Assembly (NCBI GenBank): GCA_029936425.1
Contig: JAPYSU010000007.1
Coordinates: 77,995 to 141,994, forward strand
DNA length: 64,000 nt
DNA from: Litorimonas sp.
Lineage (GTDB): Bacteria > Pseudomonadota > Alphaproteobacteria > Caulobacterales > Maricaulaceae
Direction of reading: 5' to 3'
Part shown: positions 62,488-64,000 of the stretch, piece by piece
Numbering within the stretch: the stretch's first letter is position 1
How the letters are laid out: each line of letters starts with the position of its first letter
The notes under the pieces: generated by a model
Seen by the model: only the letters and a program-made list of their open reading frames with translations
What the model was told of the DNA's origin: nothing
Database searches by the model: none
Made by a program: the position numbers and the translations under genes

Positions 62488-63608
62488 TTCAGCGCCTCTG
62501 TTTGAAATAATTTCACCCGTAATCCCCCATGATTAATCGGGGCATCCGTGGGCCGCCAGGGCAGCTGCGTCGCTTGAGCCAAGTTGGTGTCTGAGGTCAC
62601 CATACCGACACGCCAACCCTGAAACTTCTCCTGCATGACCTGGCCGAAGCTATTATAGAGCGCGAACAGATCTTTTTTCTTTCCGACCCGCGCGCCATAG
62701 GGTGGATTGACGATGACCAGCCCCGGGGGCCCGTCCGGGCGCTCAAGCGCGGTCAGCGGCTTTGGCGAGAAGGTGCAATATGGCGCCACTCCGGCCCGCG
62801 CGGCGTTTTCATTTGCAAATTCAATGACCTTCACATTGCGGTCAGAGCCGTAGAAATGATGTTTTATATCAAGATTTGGCTTTGTGGCCTTAAGGTTATC
62901 GACTTTCTCAGCGTCATAAGTTGCGAGCTTTTCAAAGGCGAAAGACCGGCTACGCCCGGGCAGCAGTCCCGCAGAAATTTCTGCGGCTTCGATCAGAAAC
63001 GTCCCTGACCCACACATAGGGTCAAGCACGGGTTCATCGCCTTTGAACCCGCACCCTCGCAAGCAAAGCGCCGCCATGGTTTCGCGCAGGGGCGCCTTGC
63101 CCATCGCCTGTTTATAGCCGCGCTTATGGAGCCCCTGCCCGGACGTATTGACCGATAAAATCACATTGTTTCGATCTATCCGCGTTTTGATGACGATGTC
63201 GGCATCCTGTTTGGAGTCGACAATCTCTGCGCCGAACTCTTCGAAAATCGCGCGTTCTATGCGCTCTTCAGCCGCTCCGGCATGATAGATTTTACTTTTC
63301 TTATTCGTGCTGACCTCGACTTTTACCTTAGAGCCATCAGTCAGTGTTTCGCCCCACGGAAATTTGCGCGCCCGTTTATCGAGCTGCGCCAGATGAAAGG
63401 CGCGAAACTCTCCAATTCGGGCGAGAACTTTCGACGCCCCGCGTAAGTAAAGATTGGCCCGCCAGACATCCTCCCAGCCACCTGAAACCGTAACGCCGCC
63501 GGGCGTCACTTTGGGATTGGAAAAACTCGCTTCTTTGACTTCCTGCAATAGCAAGTCCTCTAGCCCCGGAGAAGTAGAGAGAAAAATTTCAAATTGGGAC
63601 GAGTTCAT
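62484..63608 (-). CDS. THUMP-domain class I RNA methyltransferase (COG0116)
   Basis: This 374-residue protein has an N-terminal ferredoxin-like/THUMP region (about 5-160) and a Rossmann methyltransferase domain. The SAM motif DPMCGSGT is at 196-203 and the base-amino motif NPPYG at 301-305. It is like the N-terminal half of E. coli RlmL, which makes m2G in 23S rRNA. Its substrate here is not proven. It heads the operon with 5-FCL and ymdB. Confidence 0.92.
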   Translation of the reverse strand: MNSSQFEIFLSTSPGLEDLLLQEVKEASFSNPKVTPGGVTVSGGWEDVWRANLYLRGASKVLARIGEFRAFHLAQLDKRARKFPWGETLTDGSKVKVEVSTNKKSKIYHAGAAEERIERAIFEEFGAEIVDSKQDADIVIKTRIDRNNVILSVNTSGQGLHKRGYKQAMGKAPLRETMAALCLRGCGFKGDEPVLDPMCGSGTFLIEAAEISAGLLPGRSRSFAFEKLATYDAEKVDNLKATKPNLDIKHHFYGSDRNVKVIEFANENAARAGVAPYCTFSPKPLTALERPDGPPGLVIVNPPYGARVGKKKDLFALYNSFGQVMQEKFQGWRVGMVTSDTNLAQATQLPWRPTDAPINHGGLRVKLFQTEALK

Positions 63609-64000
63609 GGTGTGGTCTTATCGGGCATTTAACGCGGAACCAAGCTGTCCCTGCATTTGGTTTCTTCCCCCGTTTACGGGGTTTGAGCCAATGCGACATG
63701 AAATGTCGTGACGCGAATGGTATCGCAAAGCGGGGATGGGAGGGAGCGTAACACGCTAATGCTGGTTGGGTGATGCTCCCCCCTCCGTCACTTTCAGTGA
63801 CACCTCCCCCGTGAACGGGGGGAGGAATATCATCCTTTATAAAAACCATCCGCGTTTACCATCGCAAAAATTCCAACCCTTTCAACCTCTTGTCAGAAAA
63901 ATCAAGAGATGCGTCCTCACCTGTCCAAAGCAAGCTATGTTTCTTATGTTCCGGACACACGGACAGGCGTGCTAGCGTGGCGTGTTGGTGTTACGGACGG
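63609..64000. other. 392-bp terminal intergenic region
   Basis: I see no supported gene. It holds a palindromic repeat cluster (63662-63826) and then about 170 bases of unique sequence that may be a promoter region for a gene beyond the edge. Confidence 0.5.
63662..63826. repeat. Palindromic repeat cluster
   Basis: On the right, gtcac-tttca-gtgac (63787-63801) is followed by the hairpin ctcccccgt-ga-acggggggag (63803-63824). On the left, in the opposite direction, the hairpins ccccgtttacgggg (63667-63680) and cgacat-gaa-atgtcg (63694-63708) form a diverged mirror copy. Such GTCAC plus CCCCCGT-ACGGGGG palindromes are dispersed repeats in related genomes. Confidence 0.7.

Overview
The window is a gene-dense stretch of bacterial chromosome, almost entirely housekeeping genes, from an alphaproteobacterium. 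The best fit is the stalked or budding marine group near Hyphomonadaceae/Maricaulales. Four things point there: a tRNA-His with A73 and a G1:U72 pair, an M23 peptidase-bactofilin pair, an RNase E with an acidic insert and a C-terminal Gly-Trp motif, and alphaproteobacterial gene orders (amiC-mrcA-prfB; coaD-ppi-ppi-queA-tgt). The exact genus is an inference. No phage, insertion sequence, CRISPR array or rRNA operon was seen.

Bases 1-6 kb hold a minus-strand iron-sulfur assembly operon: an IscR-like regulator, an IscS-type desulfurase and sufB in overlapping order. Four non-canonical genes follow (two homologous envelope proteins, a RidA-like protein and a cupin), then sufC, which runs off the left edge. 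An IscR-type operator overlaps the operon promoter. Bases 6-16 kb carry an alpha/beta hydrolase, an M1 aminopeptidase lipoprotein, anmK, tyrS, a large AsmA/YhdP-type protein, bcp and a ferritin-like protein.

Bases 16.7-27 kb form a cell-envelope cluster: the M23 peptidase and bactofilin on plus, amiC, mrcA and prfB on minus, and rne on plus behind a 430-bp structured leader. prfB is intact but needs a programmed +1 frameshift. Bases 27-33.7 kb run on plus: M48-TPR protease, DsbA-like protein, radA, cvpA, purF and an SDR. Bases 33.7-37.5 kb hold an alcohol dehydrogenase, a small XRE regulator with a membrane partner, and a divergent S9 peptidase lipoprotein. The space between the last two has twin operators inside two face-to-face promoters, the clearest undescribed regulatory switch in the window.

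Bases 37.5-48 kb contain the yfgM-bamB-der operon, panB, coq7, an acyl-CoA dehydrogenase, a cytochrome c lipoprotein, an outer-membrane protein, NAD kinase and a DUF2336 protein. Bases 48-57 kb hold tRNA-His, a Tat-type M48 lipoprotein, an AsmA protein, phhA, two tandem ompA copies and tRNA-Lys. Bases 57-63.6 kb are two minus-strand operons, coaD-ppi-ppi-queA-tgt (queuosine plus CoA) and RNA methylase-5-FCL-ymdB. The right edge ends in a palindromic repeat region without a supported gene.
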